DNA of 64,000 bases, taken from positions 1 to 64,000 of the forward strand of contig NZ_JAENRY010000030.1 in NCBI RefSeq assembly GCF_016612545.1, read 5' to 3'. The notes beneath the pieces were generated by a model. That model saw only the letters and a list, made by a program, of their open reading frames with translations. It had not been told where the DNA came from and did not search any database. The position numbers were made by a program, and so were the translations under genes. The stretch's first letter is position 1. Each line of letters begins with the position of its first letter. Positions 26,124 to 33,656 of the stretch are shown here, piece after piece. This stretch comes from Streptomyces sp. MBT65. Its GTDB lineage: Bacteria; Actinomycetota; Actinomycetes; Streptomycetales; Streptomycetaceae.

Positions 26124-27539
26124 ATGACAGAGCATGTGGCTGTGCTGATCGTCGGCGCGGGCCCGACCGGCCTCACCCTCGGCATCGACCTGGCCCGGCG
26201 CGGGGTGGACGCGCTGGTCGTGGAGAAGGCGGACGCGCTGTTCCCCGGCTCGCGCGGCAAGGGCATCCAGCCGCGCACGATGGAGGTCTTCGACGACCTC
26301 GGCGTGATCGGCGGGATCCTCGCGAAGGGCGGCACCTACCCGACCGGGGCGGTCTGGCAGGACGGACGGAAGGTCGGCGAGCACCAGATGTTCGAGCCGT
26401 CCGAGACGGACCCCGACACGCCGTACGGCAAGCCGTGGATGGTGCCGCAGTGGCGCACCCAGGAGATCCTCTTCGCACGGCTGACGGAGCTGGGCGGGAA
26501 GGTCGCCTTCGGACGGGAGGTGACCGGCTTCGCGCAGGACGGGACCGGCGTGAGCGTGGAGTTCGCCTCCGGGGCCGACGTCCGCGCGCGGTACGTCGTC
26601 GCGGGCGACGGCGGTCGCTCGGTCGTACGGCGGACGCTGGGGATCGGTATGACGGGCGAGACGGTCGACCCGAACCCGATGCTGGTGGCGGACGTCCGGA
26701 TCACCGGCCTGGACCGTGACAGCGTGCACGTCTTCCCGCCGGGCGCCGAGAGCGACGGCTTCCTCGCGGTCTTCCCGCTGGCCGGCACCGAGGACTTCCA
26801 GGTCATCGCGCAGTACCCGGACGGCACCGATGTCGACCTCTCCCTCGACGGTGTCCGCAAGACCGTCGCCGCCCGCACCCACCTCGCCCCCGAGGACCTG
26901 ACCGAACTGCGCTGGGCCTCGAACTTCCGGCCCCGGGCCGCGCTCGCCGACCGCTTCCGCGCCGGGCGGGTCTTCCTCGCCGGGGACGCGGCGCACGTCC
27001 ACTCGCCGGCCGGCGGACAGGGCCTCAACACCAGCGTGCAGGACGCCTACAACCTCGGCTGGAAGCTGGGCGCTGTGCTGCGCGAGGGCGCCCCCGAGTC
27101 GCTGCTCGACACCTACGAGGAGGAGCGGCTGCCCAACGCGGCCGACATGCTCGGCCTGTCCACCCGCGTCCACCGCGGAGAAGTACAGCGCGGCAAGGCC
27201 ACCCAGCAGCTCGGCCTCGGCTACCGCGACCGCTCCCTCTCGGTGGAGACCCGCACGGATCTGTCCGAGGACGCGCTACGGGCGGGCGACCGCGCACCCG
27301 ACCGCACGATCGACGGCGTCCGCCTCTTCGACGCCTTCCGCGGCCCGCACTGGACCCTGCTGGCCCTGGGCACAAAGGCACCGGCGGGCGTCGGCGACGC
27401 GGTGCGGGTCGTGGAAGGTCCCGCCGTCGAGCCGTACGGCACGGGTCTCTTCCTGGTCCGCCCGGACGGTTACGTCGGCTGGGCGGGCGCCACGGAGGAC
27501 GGCCTCGCGGAGTACGCGGAGAGGTACGGGCTCCGCTAG
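26124..27539 (+). CDS. FAD-dependent aromatic monooxygenase (PheA/TfdB type)
   Basis: 471-aa class A flavoprotein hydroxylase. Rossmann GxGxxG: VLIVGAGPTGLTLGIDLAR at 8-26; the DG motif YVVAGDGGRSVVRRTLG near 162; the GD motif FLAGDAAHVHSPAGGQG near 289. A C-terminal thioredoxin-like segment follows from about residue 390. Such enzymes hydroxylate polyketides, rifamycins or tetracyclines using NADPH and O2. AAGGAG lies 9 nt before the ATG. Control by the divergent TetR suggests induction by a toxic aromatic compound; the substrate is unknown. Stops overlap the LysE gene by 4 bp. Confidence 0.93.
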   Translation: MTEHVAVLIVGAGPTGLTLGIDLARRGVDALVVEKADALFPGSRGKGIQPRTMEVFDDLGVIGGILAKGGTYPTGAVWQDGRKVGEHQMFEPSETDPDTPYGKPWMVPQWRTQEILFARLTELGGKVAFGREVTGFAQDGTGVSVEFASGADVRARYVVAGDGGRSVVRRTLGIGMTGETVDPNPMLVADVRITGLDRDSVHVFPPGAESDGFLAVFPLAGTEDFQVIAQYPDGTDVDLSLDGVRKTVAARTHLAPEDLTELRWASNFRPRAALADRFRAGRVFLAGDAAHVHSPAGGQGLNTSVQDAYNLGWKLGAVLREGAPESLLDTYEEERLPNAADMLGLSTRVHRGEVQRGKATQQLGLGYRDRSLSVETRTDLSEDALRAGDRAPDRTIDGVRLFDAFRGPHWTLLALGTKAPAGVGDAVRVVEGPAVEPYGTGLFLVRPDGYVGWAGATEDGLAEYAERYGLR

Positions 27540-28192
27540 ACCGAACTGGCCAGTGACAGCTTCACCGCGAAGCCCAGGAACAACGCCCCCGCCGCCGAGG
27601 TGGCCCCGGCCGCGAGCCGCCTGCGGCGCCGGAAGGCGCTCGCCAGCCGGGTCCCGCTGAAGATCAGCGCACTGAGGTAGAGGAAACTCGCGAGCTGCGC
27701 GAAGGCGCCGAGCACGACGAAGGACAGCGCGGGATAGGCGTACCCCGGGTCGACGAACTGCACGAAGAAGGCGACGAAGAACAGGATCGCCTTCGGGTTG
27801 AAGAGGCTCACGACGAAGGCGCGGCGGTAGGGCCGCTCGTCGGCGGCCGCGGTGTCCGGCACCGCCTCTGCGGCCGCCCGCTCCTTGCGGCCGCGCCACA
27901 TCGCCCACGCGGCCCGCAGCATCCCGAACGCCAGCCAGGTCAGATAGCCGGCCCCCGCGTACTTCACGATCCCGAACAGCACGGCGTTCGCCTGCAACAG
28001 CGAGGCGACCCCGGCCGCGGAGAGCGTCATCAGCACGGTGTCCCCGCACCAGACACCGGCAGCGGCCGTGTACCCGGCCCGGGTACCACGCCGGGCGGCG
28101 ACCGAGAGGACGTACAGCGAGTTGGGCCCGGGCAACAACACGATCAGGACCAGGCCGGCCAGGTAGGTGGGGAGGTCTATGACACCGAACAT
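27536..28192 (-). CDS. LysE/RhtB-family amino acid exporter
   Basis: 218-aa membrane protein with six hydrophobic segments. The family signature near the start is LIVLLPGPNSLYVLSVAARRG (split at 17-37), and VVSLFNPKAILFFVAFFVQF lies near 127-146. Exports neutral amino acids, homoserine lactones or similar compounds (LeuE-like). The ATG gives the standard N terminus. Convergent with the monooxygenase; 30 bp downstream of the Uma2 gene on the same strand. Confidence 0.9.
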   Translation of the reverse strand: MFGVIDLPTYLAGLVLIVLLPGPNSLYVLSVAARRGTRAGYTAAAGVWCGDTVLMTLSAAGVASLLQANAVLFGIVKYAGAGYLTWLAFGMLRAAWAMWRGRKERAAAEAVPDTAAADERPYRRAFVVSLFNPKAILFFVAFFVQFVDPGYAYPALSFVVLGAFAQLASFLYLSALIFSGTRLASAFRRRRRLAAGATSAAGALFLGFAVKLSLASSV

Positions 28193-28222
28193 GGAACCGA
28201 GTGTCCCATGGGGGTACGACAG

Positions 28223-28804
28223 TCAGCCGTCGCCGTCCAGGAGGACATCCACGGAGAGGTCGAGCGTGACACCGACGGACTCCGGGACCGGAATGCTCTG
28301 CCCTCGCTTGTAGCGCTCGGGGGCCGCGTACTTGCCATCGCTCGGATCCCGGTAGAGCAGCACCTCGTCGTGCTTGCGGTCGGCCACGATGTAGACCGGG
28401 ATGCCTGCCTCGGCGTAGCACTCGACCTTGGGGCCGAGGTCGTCGGACCAGTTCGACGAGGTCACTTCGACGACGAGGCGGAAGACGTTCGGTGCGTAAC
28501 AGTTCTTCTGGACGAAAGCGTCCCTGAAGTCCTCGTCGACGACGGAGAAGTCGGGGATCGCGTAGTCGGCGGGCAGCGTGGGCAGCCACAGGCCGATGCC
28601 CTGGACGTGCTCGTAGCCCGCCTCCACGATCCCAGCCCGGTCGAAAGCCCTGCCCAACTTCGTCAGTGCCAGCGCATGCGAGCCGTCCGGCGGCGGTGTC
28701 ACAGTAAGCCTCCCCTGGAGAATCTCCACGCGGTGGCCTGGCAGTGCACGGGCAAGCTGGTCGGCAGCCTCGCCCAGGGTCAGCTCCTGCTGCAGTACGG
28801 CCAT
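28223..28804 (-). CDS. Uma2-family protein (DUF820, PD-(D/E)XK fold)
   Basis: 193-aa cytosolic protein. The family core is visible: RVEILQGRLTVTPPPDGSHA, YAIPDFSVVDEDF, LVVEVTSSNWSDDLGPKVECYAEAGIPVYIV, where Glu in VEVTS and Lys in PKVE correspond to the nuclease-like site. Uma2 proteins are very common in Streptomyces and their role is not established. AAAAGGAGG precedes the ATG by 5 nt. A paralogue lies at 43227-43835. No toxin/antitoxin partner is adjacent. Confidence 0.9.
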   Translation of the reverse strand: MAVLQQELTLGEAADQLARALPGHRVEILQGRLTVTPPPDGSHALALTKLGRAFDRAGIVEAGYEHVQGIGLWLPTLPADYAIPDFSVVDEDFRDAFVQKNCYAPNVFRLVVEVTSSNWSDDLGPKVECYAEAGIPVYIVADRKHDEVLLYRDPSDGKYAAPERYKRGQSIPVPESVGVTLDLSVDVLLDGDG

Positions 28805-28985
28805 GGCGTCCTCCTTTTCGGGGCCCACTCTGCAACGAGAGTAACCGGGGTCGGATCGATCCCTCCCGTGATCACTCATATGGAGTAATCGCCCAGCTCG
28901 GAACACATCCACCGACACATACCTCCCGCCTCTGCCGGGCATCTATGGTCGGCGTACGACGCCGGTGAGACGACAGGGGTCCGCG

Positions 28986-29813
28986 ATGCGTACTACGGGC
29001 ATGGGGAGAGCGCTCGCCGCCGCGGTGGCACTGTCGGCCCTGGTGGCGGTGGGCGGCTGCACGGTGCAGGACACGGGCGGGGACGGCAGGCACCATCTGC
29101 CCGTGCACATCAAGCTGCCGGGCGCGGATGCCAAGCCCTCGGCGAGCGCCACCGCGAGCGCCCCGGGCACGGTCCGTGCCGCGAACGTCCTGTGGGCGCG
29201 CGGCGACAGCGGCATGGACGTACGTGAGTTGCAGGCGCGGCTGCGTCAGGTCGACTGGCTCTTCGACGGGCCGACGGGGACGTACGACGATCTCACCGAG
29301 CAGGCCGTCGCCGGTTTCCAGGGCAAGCGCGGGCTGCCGAAGACGGGCCGGACCGACACCGTCACCTGGCAGCGGCTGCTGAAGATGACGCACGAGCCGG
29401 GCAAGTGGGACCTGTATCTGATGGGCGGCCAGCCGGCCGGCGCCCCCGATCCACGCTGTCTGACCGGCCGGGTGCTGTGCATCGACAAGACGAGCCGCAC
29501 CCTGCGCTGGATGATCGACGGCCGGACGGTGTCGACGATGTCGGTACGGTTCGGCGCGCAGTACACCCCGACCCGCGACGGCGTGTTCCAGGTCTACTGG
29601 AAGGCCCGGGACTGGGTGTCCACGCTCTACCACTCCCCCATGCCGTACGCGATGTTCTTCAGCGGCGGCCAGGCGGTGCACTTCTCCTACGACTTCTCGG
29701 CCCGGGGCTACGCGGGCGGCTCGCACGGCTGCGTCAACGTAAGGGACGAGGCGGCGATCGCGAGTCTCTTCGCCCAGGTGCGGACCGGCGACAAGGTCGT
29801 CGTCCACCAGTGA
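28986..29813 (+). CDS. L,D-transpeptidase (YkuD) lipoprotein with peptidoglycan-binding domain
   Basis: 275-aa exported wall enzyme. A lipobox LVAVGGC lies near residue 21 and is followed by a Thr/Ala/Ser linker. A PG_binding_1 domain spans about 70-120 (VRELQARLRQVDWLFDGPTG). The YkuD catalytic domain spans about 145-275, with catalytic Cys in SHGCVNVRDEAA near the end. It forms 3-3 cross-links or anchors proteins to peptidoglycan. The ATG with AGGGG 6 nt upstream is preferred over a GTG seven codons earlier. Terminator hairpin downstream at 29840-29878. Confidence 0.92.
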   Translation: MRTTGMGRALAAAVALSALVAVGGCTVQDTGGDGRHHLPVHIKLPGADAKPSASATASAPGTVRAANVLWARGDSGMDVRELQARLRQVDWLFDGPTGTYDDLTEQAVAGFQGKRGLPKTGRTDTVTWQRLLKMTHEPGKWDLYLMGGQPAGAPDPRCLTGRVLCIDKTSRTLRWMIDGRTVSTMSVRFGAQYTPTRDGVFQVYWKARDWVSTLYHSPMPYAMFFSGGQAVHFSYDFSARGYAGGSHGCVNVRDEAAIASLFAQVRTGDKVVVHQ

Positions 29814-29839
29814 GGGACACGGGACGGTGAGAGGTATGA

Positions 29840-29878
29840 GGCGCGGGCGGGACCGGGGGAACGTGTCCCACCCGCGCC
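29840..29878 (+). terminator. Terminator hairpin after L,D-transpeptidase gene
   Basis: 14-bp stem with one mismatch (29840-29853 with 29865-29878) and an 11-nt loop, 26 bp past the stop. The following 29885-29990 can also fold locally (GGGGGGAACCCC and GCCGATGACCAGTCGGC) but precedes no plus-strand gene. Confidence 0.65.
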
Positions 29879-30038
29879 GGGTGCACGAGCCCAGGTACGG
29901 GGGGAACCCCGGCTCAGTGCGATGGCCGATGACCAGTCGGCTCACTCAGTACTGCGCCACGGCGGCCGGAAATGTCACACCTGCCGTGAAGAATTTCCCG
30001 CATGTCATGAAAGCGCAGGTCAGCGGCGTGCGTTGAGC

Positions 30039-31214
30039 TCAGAGCGCGCTGTACGTGGGGCTCGGGGCCGGGGTCTGCCCGGTGGCGGTGGTGTGCGACG
30101 GGGTCGGCACGGACGGCGACTGGCGCCGAGCCAGCGGGGCGAAGACCGAGGGGAGGGGACTGGCGGCGCTGCTGCCGTCGAACCCGCCGCCGGAGCCGGA
30201 GCCGCTGCCACCGCCGCCGTTGTTACCGCCGCCCGGTGCGATCGGGGATATGTGCCCCTGTCCCTCGGACTCGCCGCCCTGGCCGCCGGAGCCGGTCTGT
30301 CCGCCGCCGCTCTTGCCGTTGCCGGTGCCGCTGTCCTTGCCGCCGCTGCCCTGGTCGTTCTTGTCGTCCGAGTCGTCCGTGCCGGCGCCGGTGCGCTTCA
30401 GGAGCTTGTCGCAGTACGGCCCCACCTGGGACGAGCCGCCCGCCACACCCGCCAGGGCGCGCTTGCGGCCGGGGGCCAGGGGCTTGCCCTCGCGCACGGC
30501 ACGGCAGGACGAGGCGACTCCGCGCCACCAGCTGCCCGAGCCGACGGACTTGTCGTCGGCGCCCGCGCTCGGCGTGGGGTTCGTGCCGCTCCCTGCGGCC
30601 TCGCCCGAGGAGTCGTCGGAACCGCCCGCCGTCGGCGTACCCGAGTCGCTGGAGCCGCTCGGCGCGGGTGAGACGAGGGTGCGGTCGGGCGGCGTCTCGG
30701 CGGCGGAGATCGAGGCGGCGGGCGTCGGGTCGTCGTGGAACGGCGTGGGCAGGGCGCCCGTGCCGACGGCGACCGCGACCCCGCCGAACATCCCGACGGC
30801 GACCGCGGCGGTCAGCCCGAACCGCATGGATCTGCCCCAGCGCGGGCCCGGGACGGCCGTGGCGGGCCGCCCGAGCCGGACGAGCCCGGCGTCGGAGGAC
30901 GGCGTACGACCGCGCCGGCCGACGACCGCCCGTTCGACACCCTTGCCGGTGCGCACGGCCCGGAAGGCGGCCAACGCGGCTTCCTCGCCCGGGAGTTCGA
31001 CCTTGGCCGGCGAGGGTTCCACGGACAGCGCGCCGAGGGTTCTGGCGAGCCGCTCGGCCTCCTCGCGCGCGGCCGGATCGACGGCTTCGAGGGACTCGCC
31101 GCGCAGCAACAGCTCGGCGGTCTCACGGTTCAGCCATCGGCCGGGGGTCCGGCCCGCGGCGGAGCCGCCGGCGGAATCGGTGTCCCCCGGAAAAGCAGAG
31201 CGCTCGTCGGCCAT
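30039..31214 (-). CDS. Putative membrane-anchored anti-sigma factor, Gly/Ser-rich tail
   Basis: 391-aa single-pass protein. A cytoplasmic N-terminal 140 residues (EEAERLARTLGALSVEPSP, EEAALAAFRAVRTGKGVERA) precedes one membrane segment (RFGLTAAVAVGMFGGVAVAVG near 129-150). The outer part is Ser/Pro/Gly/Asp-rich with long low-complexity stretches and two Cys (SSCRAVREGK and QVGPYCDKLL). No zinc HxxxCxxC motif. The ATG overlaps the ECF sigma stop (TGATG) and has AAGGA upstream. Coupling to the sigma gene is the main reason for the anti-sigma call. Confidence 0.75.
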   Translation of the reverse strand: MADERSAFPGDTDSAGGSAAGRTPGRWLNRETAELLLRGESLEAVDPAAREEAERLARTLGALSVEPSPAKVELPGEEAALAAFRAVRTGKGVERAVVGRRGRTPSSDAGLVRLGRPATAVPGPRWGRSMRFGLTAAVAVGMFGGVAVAVGTGALPTPFHDDPTPAASISAAETPPDRTLVSPAPSGSSDSGTPTAGGSDDSSGEAAGSGTNPTPSAGADDKSVGSGSWWRGVASSCRAVREGKPLAPGRKRALAGVAGGSSQVGPYCDKLLKRTGAGTDDSDDKNDQGSGGKDSGTGNGKSGGGQTGSGGQGGESEGQGHISPIAPGGGNNGGGGSGSGSGGGFDGSSAASPLPSVFAPLARRQSPSVPTPSHTTATGQTPAPSPTYSAL

Positions 31215-31876
31215 CACATGTCCTTCTGCGTCCGCGTGCGCGTATGCGTCACAGTGGCGGACGTCACCGCGCGGTCGCGCGGGTCTCGCTGGGGTGGCAG
31301 GGCATCCAGGGCCGCGGCCGATTCCGGGTCGCCGCCGAGCAGCTCCGCCAGCCGTTTCAGACCGCGGTGCGCGGCCGTACGGACGGCGCCGGGCCGCTTG
31401 CCGAGGGTCTCCGCGGCGGTCTTGGCGTCGAGACCCATGACCACCCGCAGGACGACGGCCTCGGCCTGGTCCTGCGGGAGTTGGGCGATGAGGGAGAGGG
31501 TGCTGTCGGTGACCAGGGCCTCGATGGCCTCTCCCTCGGTGTCGGAATCGGCGGCGCGACCGGTGAGTTCGCTCTCGTCGCCGCCTATCGCGGGACGCCG
31601 GCCGCGCATCCGTATGTGATCCAGGGCACGGTTGCGGGCGATCCGGGCCGCCCATCCGCGGAACCGGTCCGCGTCCCCGCTGAACCTCTCCAGGTCCCGG
31701 GCGATCTGCAGCCAGGCCTCGGACGCGACGTCCTCGGCGTCCGGATCGCCGACCAGCGTCCGTACGTATCCGAGCAACCGTGGGTGCACCGTGCGGTACA
31801 CAGTCCGGAACGCGGTCTCGTCCCCGTCCTGTGCCGCAAGCACCGCGGCGGTCAGCTCCGCGTCGTCCCCCAGCAC
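31214..31876 (-). CDS. ECF-type RNA polymerase sigma factor
   Basis: 220 aa. Region 2: AFRTVYRTVHPRLLGYVRTLV, DPDAEDVASEAWLQIARDL, FRGWAARIARNRALDHIR. Region 4: LIAQLPQDQAEAVVLRVVMG, LDAKTAAETLGKRPGAVRTAAHRGLKRL. The GTG start at 31876 follows GAGGG by 5 nt. Resembles the ECF sigma factor at 32333-33019 across its whole length, so the two sigma/anti-sigma units are related by duplication or belong to one subfamily. The regulon is unknown. Confidence 0.92.
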   Translation of the reverse strand: MLGDDAELTAAVLAAQDGDETAFRTVYRTVHPRLLGYVRTLVGDPDAEDVASEAWLQIARDLERFSGDADRFRGWAARIARNRALDHIRMRGRRPAIGGDESELTGRAADSDTEGEAIEALVTDSTLSLIAQLPQDQAEAVVLRVVMGLDAKTAAETLGKRPGAVRTAAHRGLKRLAELLGGDPESAAALDALPPQRDPRDRAVTSATVTHTRTRTQKDM

Positions 31877-32023
31877 GTGGTCCCTCGAATGGTGTTGGTC
31901 GCGTCCGCACTCCGGCGCGAAAGGCACGTTACGACCTGAAACTGTTCCTCGTCCATGTCCGTACAAGGCTCAACTACGTGGTTCGGCGGTGCGGTGTGAC
32001 AGAAAACGCACTCACGGCGCTGT

Positions 32024-32053
32024 AAAAAGTACGGGCCGCCGCGCGGCCCGTAC
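32024..32053 (-). terminator. Intrinsic terminator after second sigma unit
   Basis: Perfect 11-bp stem (32029-32039 with 32043-32053), 3-nt loop, followed on the minus strand by TTTTT: the most canonical rho-independent terminator in the window. A second perfect 10-bp stem (32061-32070 with 32091-32100) lies just before it. Confidence 0.85.
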
Positions 32054-32139
32054 AGCGCGACGGCCGGGGCCTCTCCTGTGGGGGGTGGCGGCCCCGGCCG
32101 TCTCCGCGGTGTCTCTCCGCCACAGCTCTCCTCTGCCGC

Positions 32140-32340
32140 CTACGGGGCACTGCCCCTCGGCCGCCAGTCGTCCTGGCTGCGGGTCGGCGCCGACTGGACC
32201 CCCGCTTCCCGCGCCGCGCTGAACGCGGCCACGAACGCCGCCACCGCCCGCCGTTCGGCCTCGCCGTCCACCTCGCCCTCGCGCAGAGCCGCACCCAACA
32301 GCGCCGGGAGGCCCGGGAGGCCCATGTCATGGTCAGCCAT
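32140..32340 (-). pseudogene. Truncated anti-sigma-like ORF (66 aa) coupled to ECF sigma gene
   Basis: Starts MADHDMGLPGLPALLG and runs through AERRAVAAFVAAFSAAREAG to DDWRPRGSAP before a stop. The middle part matches in kind the cytoplasmic region of the anti-sigma at 30039-31214 (EEAALAAFRAVR). As I recall, actinobacterial homologues continue after a DDWRP block into a membrane segment and outer domain, both missing here. Either a remnant, or a soluble mini anti-sigma. The ATG overlaps the sigma stop by 8 bp. Nothing membrane-like follows in any frame before the terminator at 32024-32053. Confidence 0.6.
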
Positions 32341-33019
32341 GTCCGTCTCCACCTCTGTCCCTGTCCCCGCCTCTGTCCCTTTCCGTCTCTCGCACTTCAC
32401 GTCCTGTCCCGCCCGGTTCGCGTCCCGTCCCGCCCAACTCACGTCCCGTCCCGCCCAGTTCGCGGGCCAGACGCTTCAACCCCCGGTAGGCCGCCGTACG
32501 CACCGCGCCCGGGCGCTTGCCCAGCACCCGTGCGGCGGCGGGGCCGTCGAGGCCCACGACCACGCGGAGCAGGACGGCCTCGGCCTGGTCGCGCGGCAGG
32601 CCCCGGACCAGGTCGAGGGCGTACTCGGTGGAGAGGGACTCCAGCGCCTGGTCGTGGGTGCTGTGCGGGCCCGGCAGTTCGAGTACGTCCTGTTCCAGCG
32701 CCGCCGGTCTCGGACGCACCCGCTGTCTGCGCAGATGGTCCAGCGCCCGGTGCCGGGCGATGGTCGCCGTCCAGCCCCGGAATCCCGCCCCGTCGCCACG
32801 GAACCGGCCCAGATCCCGGGCGATCTCCAGCCAGGCCTCGGACGCCACGTCCTCGGCCTCGTCGCCGACGAGCCCGCGCAGATACCCGAGCAGCCCGGGC
32901 TGCACGATCCGGTACGCGACCGCGAAAGCGCCGTCGTCGCCCTGCTGGGCGCGCGCGACGGCCGCGCCCAGTTCCCCGTCGTACGCGTGCCCGCGTCGGG
33001 GCTCGCCTGTCTGACCCAA
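32333..33019 (-). CDS. ECF-type RNA polymerase sigma factor with repeat-rich C-terminal tail
   Basis: About 228 aa. Region 2: AFAVAYRIVQPGLLGYLRGLV, EDVASEAWLEIARDLGRF, FRGWTATIARHRALDHLRR. Region 4: LVRGLPRDQAEAVLLRVVVG, ARVLGKRPGAVRTAAYRGLKRLAREL. The tail is unusual: GGTGRE/LGGTGRE is repeated three times, then RDRGGDRDRGGDGHG. A TTG at 33019 with GAGGA upstream is the best start; an ATG at 33157 would add a disordered Arg/Gly stretch. Paralogue of the sigma factor at 31214-31876. Coupled to a truncated anti-sigma gene. Confidence 0.82.
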   Translation of the reverse strand: MGQTGEPRRGHAYDGELGAAVARAQQGDDGAFAVAYRIVQPGLLGYLRGLVGDEAEDVASEAWLEIARDLGRFRGDGAGFRGWTATIARHRALDHLRRQRVRPRPAALEQDVLELPGPHSTHDQALESLSTEYALDLVRGLPRDQAEAVLLRVVVGLDGPAAARVLGKRPGAVRTAAYRGLKRLARELGGTGRELGGTGREPGGTGREVRETERDRGGDRDRGGDGHG

Positions 33020-33286
33020 GGACTGTCCTCGTCCGTACCGAGTGCGCGAAGGACCCGCGGCGCGTACGCCGGGAACCGGTGGCGCGTGCGCGAGGGATCC
33101 GTACCGAGCACGGCGGCCCTCGCACCCCCGCGACGGTCCCCGCACCCCCATCGCCATCAGCGCCGGGCCTCACAGAAACGTCACAGCCCGTCGGATGTCC
33201 GACACATCTCCGGCCCGCCGGCGGGGCACGGTCCCTCCGTCCCCGGTGAACCTCCGCCCGTGGCGCCCCGCGACCGAAGGAGACCC

Positions 33287-33653
33287 ATGTCCGACCTCCG
33301 TACCGGTGCCCTCGGCCACGGCCCGCGCGACAGCCTCGCCCGCGTCACCCACCGCCCCGGCGCGGGCTCCCGTGTCACCGCCCTCGCCGACCCCGCCCCG
33401 GCGGCCCGCGCGGCGGCGGCCGAGAACGTGTCGTTGGTCAACATGCGCTTGGACAACGGGGTGTTGGCCGACGAGTTCGTGCGGTTCGTACGGGCACGGC
33501 GGACGTACCGACACCTCGCCGGCCGCCGCGTGGATGGCGGTGGCCGCCGGGGCGGGGGCCACCGAGTCACTGCGGGACGGCGGTACCCCGCGTGAAGTAC
33601 CGCCCCTCGAACCGGAGTTGGTCGCCTGCTTCGAGCGGGGTCAGACGCCGTAG
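33287..33653 (+). pseudogene. Small conserved-type gene interrupted by a frameshift
   Basis: An ATG with a strong GAAGGAG site opens a frame (MSDLRTGALGHGPRDSL, then ENVSLVNMRLDNGVLADEFVRFVRARRTYRHLA) that degenerates into RRVDGGGRRGGG and stops at 33595. The next frame, from about 33525, reads AAAWMAVAAGAGATESLRDGG, then a further ordered stretch to ELVACFERGQTP and a stop at 33653. Removing one G from GCCGGCCGCC near 33521 joins both halves into about 121 residues. So it is a one-base insertion: a pseudogene or a sequencing error. Function not recognised. Confidence 0.72.
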
Positions 33654-33656
33654 ACG

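Noticed and set aside
27536..28804. Uma2/LysE pair as a toxin-antitoxin or defence module
   Set aside because: LysE is an ordinary exporter and Uma2 proteins are scattered singly in Streptomyces; no second small partner gene is present.
29885..29990. Structured GC-rich stretch with GGGGGGAACCCC, resembling a c-di-AMP (ydaO) riboswitch at first sight
   Set aside because: The conserved GGGGTGAA element is missing and no plus-strand gene follows; the next gene is on the other strand.
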